Assembly: GCF_023101765.2 (NCBI RefSeq)
Contig: NC_064239.1
Coordinates: 13,102,315-13,166,314, forward strand
Source: Spodoptera frugiperda
Taxonomy: Eukaryota; Arthropoda; Insecta; Lepidoptera; Noctuidae
Direction: 5' to 3'
DNA length: 64,000 nt
The translations under genes and the position numbers were made by a program. The notes below the pieces were generated by a model. That model did no database searches, had not been told where the DNA came from, and saw only the letters and a program-made list of their open reading frames with translations. Positions 62,926 through 64,000 of this stretch are shown in pieces (position 1 is the stretch's first letter; every line of letters starts with the position of its first letter).

Positions 62926-63439
62926 GTATTGTAGGTAAATGATAGTACTAAACAGTAATCGAATCTTTTGTTTTAGACAAATTTCCTCGACGATGACTGT
63001 TTTATCGCAATGTAATCCGATACCGTGTCATATTAAATGCTGGTGACATACTAAATAGTTGTTATTATTTATTTAAAAAGCGCATCAGAATTCATCTTTA
63101 TCTGTTATCACTTCGATCAATCTCCGATTCCAATCTATTGTTATTGATAGTTAGTAGGTAATCTTATATTTCTTACAAAATGATAATTCATGATATTAAC
63201 TAGCGCTATATTATTCAATTAAATATTTATATTTATAAAACAAAAACATATGCAGCTTTTCAACACCAAAAAATATTTAAATAAGTTGACAAAAAATATG
63301 ATTTGATTTATTTGATACCAGCAATAATTGTCACACTGCAGGGCAAAGGCCTCCCTACCCTCCTTCCACTAATCTGTGTCTAAAGCTTTTAAATATGAAA
63401 TTGTTATAATTTATGTATGTTTTTAGAATTATATTTTTA

Positions 63440-64000
63440 TACTAATTATATTTATTTATTTATTTATTTAAAGCTTTATGCACAAGTACATGGGTGGACA
63501 TAATGCCGTTGGCATTTTCTACCTGTCTGACCCTTGGGTGGTGCAGAGAACATAACAGGCGGGTGCATGGAACATGATAGATTATTTAAAATGAGAAATG
63601 ATACGATGTATATCGAACATATACGCAATAATACATACTAGTCCTATAAACATATATTTATAATAGTGATATAATATAATATGATACATACATAAAAATA
63701 TATACATATATATATAAATATATATAAAGATATATATACACATAAATAATACATACTACATGCAGAAAATAGTCAATGTGATGAATCAGCCAACCTCTTT
63801 AGTAAAAGCTCGCGAATCTTCCTCTTAAAAGTTAACCGACTTGACACCATCCTGATATCCCGGGGAGCGCATTCCACAGAAAAATGCCTTGCACGAAAAA
63901 GGAAGAGTGGAGAAAGTCAGTGCGATGAGTGGGACATTGGAGAAGACGGTTATGGGACGAACGGAGTTGTTTATTGTGGTTTGCGCAGATGTACTGGAAA
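63440..64000 (-). repeat. LINE 3' region running off the window
   Basis: A TTTATTTATTTATTTATTTA run, then AAGCTTTATGCACAAGTACA and GACATAATGCCGTTGGCATT, then a GC-richer stretch (about 63830-64000). The layout suggests a minus-strand LINE whose coding part lies to the right; the family was not identified. Confidence 0.45.

Overview
This window is from an insect genome, almost certainly a moth or butterfly. It is AT-rich, its introns use GTAAGT/AG boundaries, two of its genes match insect families, and its interspersed repeats (tRNA-derived SINEs, jockey/R1-type LINE tails, short TC...CTAG Helitrons, many MITEs) are of lepidopteran style. There is no prokaryotic or viral feature.

Region 1 (1-23.3 kb, + strand) is the most unusual part. 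It holds the 3' portion of one gene made of at least 38 microexons (24 of 33 nt, 12 of 21 nt, one of 24 nt, one of 63 nt) followed by a 284-nt terminal exon. Every microexon lies between a TTGCAG-type acceptor and a GTAAGT-type donor, has a length divisible by three and splits codons in phase 1. Spliced in order they give one open frame of an 11-residue or 7-residue Gly/Val/Ala-rich repeat (for example AVGDVVGGVGN, VTGNAVAGAGQ, VVGDVGE), then a polar helical C-terminal domain of about 105 residues. The introns fall into two size classes, 130 nt and 245 nt, unless a transposon has landed in them. The gene runs off the left edge, so its start and signal peptide are not visible. I do not recognise the protein family.

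Region 2 (23.4-25.1 kb) is a 5'-truncated LINE on the minus strand, inserted next to the terminal exon of the microexon gene.

Region 3 (26.3-37.4 kb, - strand) is a complete five-exon gene for a secreted menorin/FAM151-family (DUF2181) protein of 286 residues. Region 4 (43.0-56.6 kb, - strand) is a ten-exon CD36-family class B scavenger receptor of 509 residues, with two membrane segments and six ectodomain cysteines. The microexon gene converges on the menorin gene tail to tail; the menorin and CD36 genes are in the same orientation. Nothing in the sequence links the three genes functionally.

The remainder (37.4-43.0 kb, 56.6-64.0 kb and the large introns) holds repeats: two tRNA-derived SINE families, a 250-300 bp repeat called here family A, R1-type LINE 3' tails called here family B, Helitrons, and inverted-repeat MITEs. 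Several insertions inside the microexon array can be placed to the base, because neighbouring copies of the same intron show the empty site.
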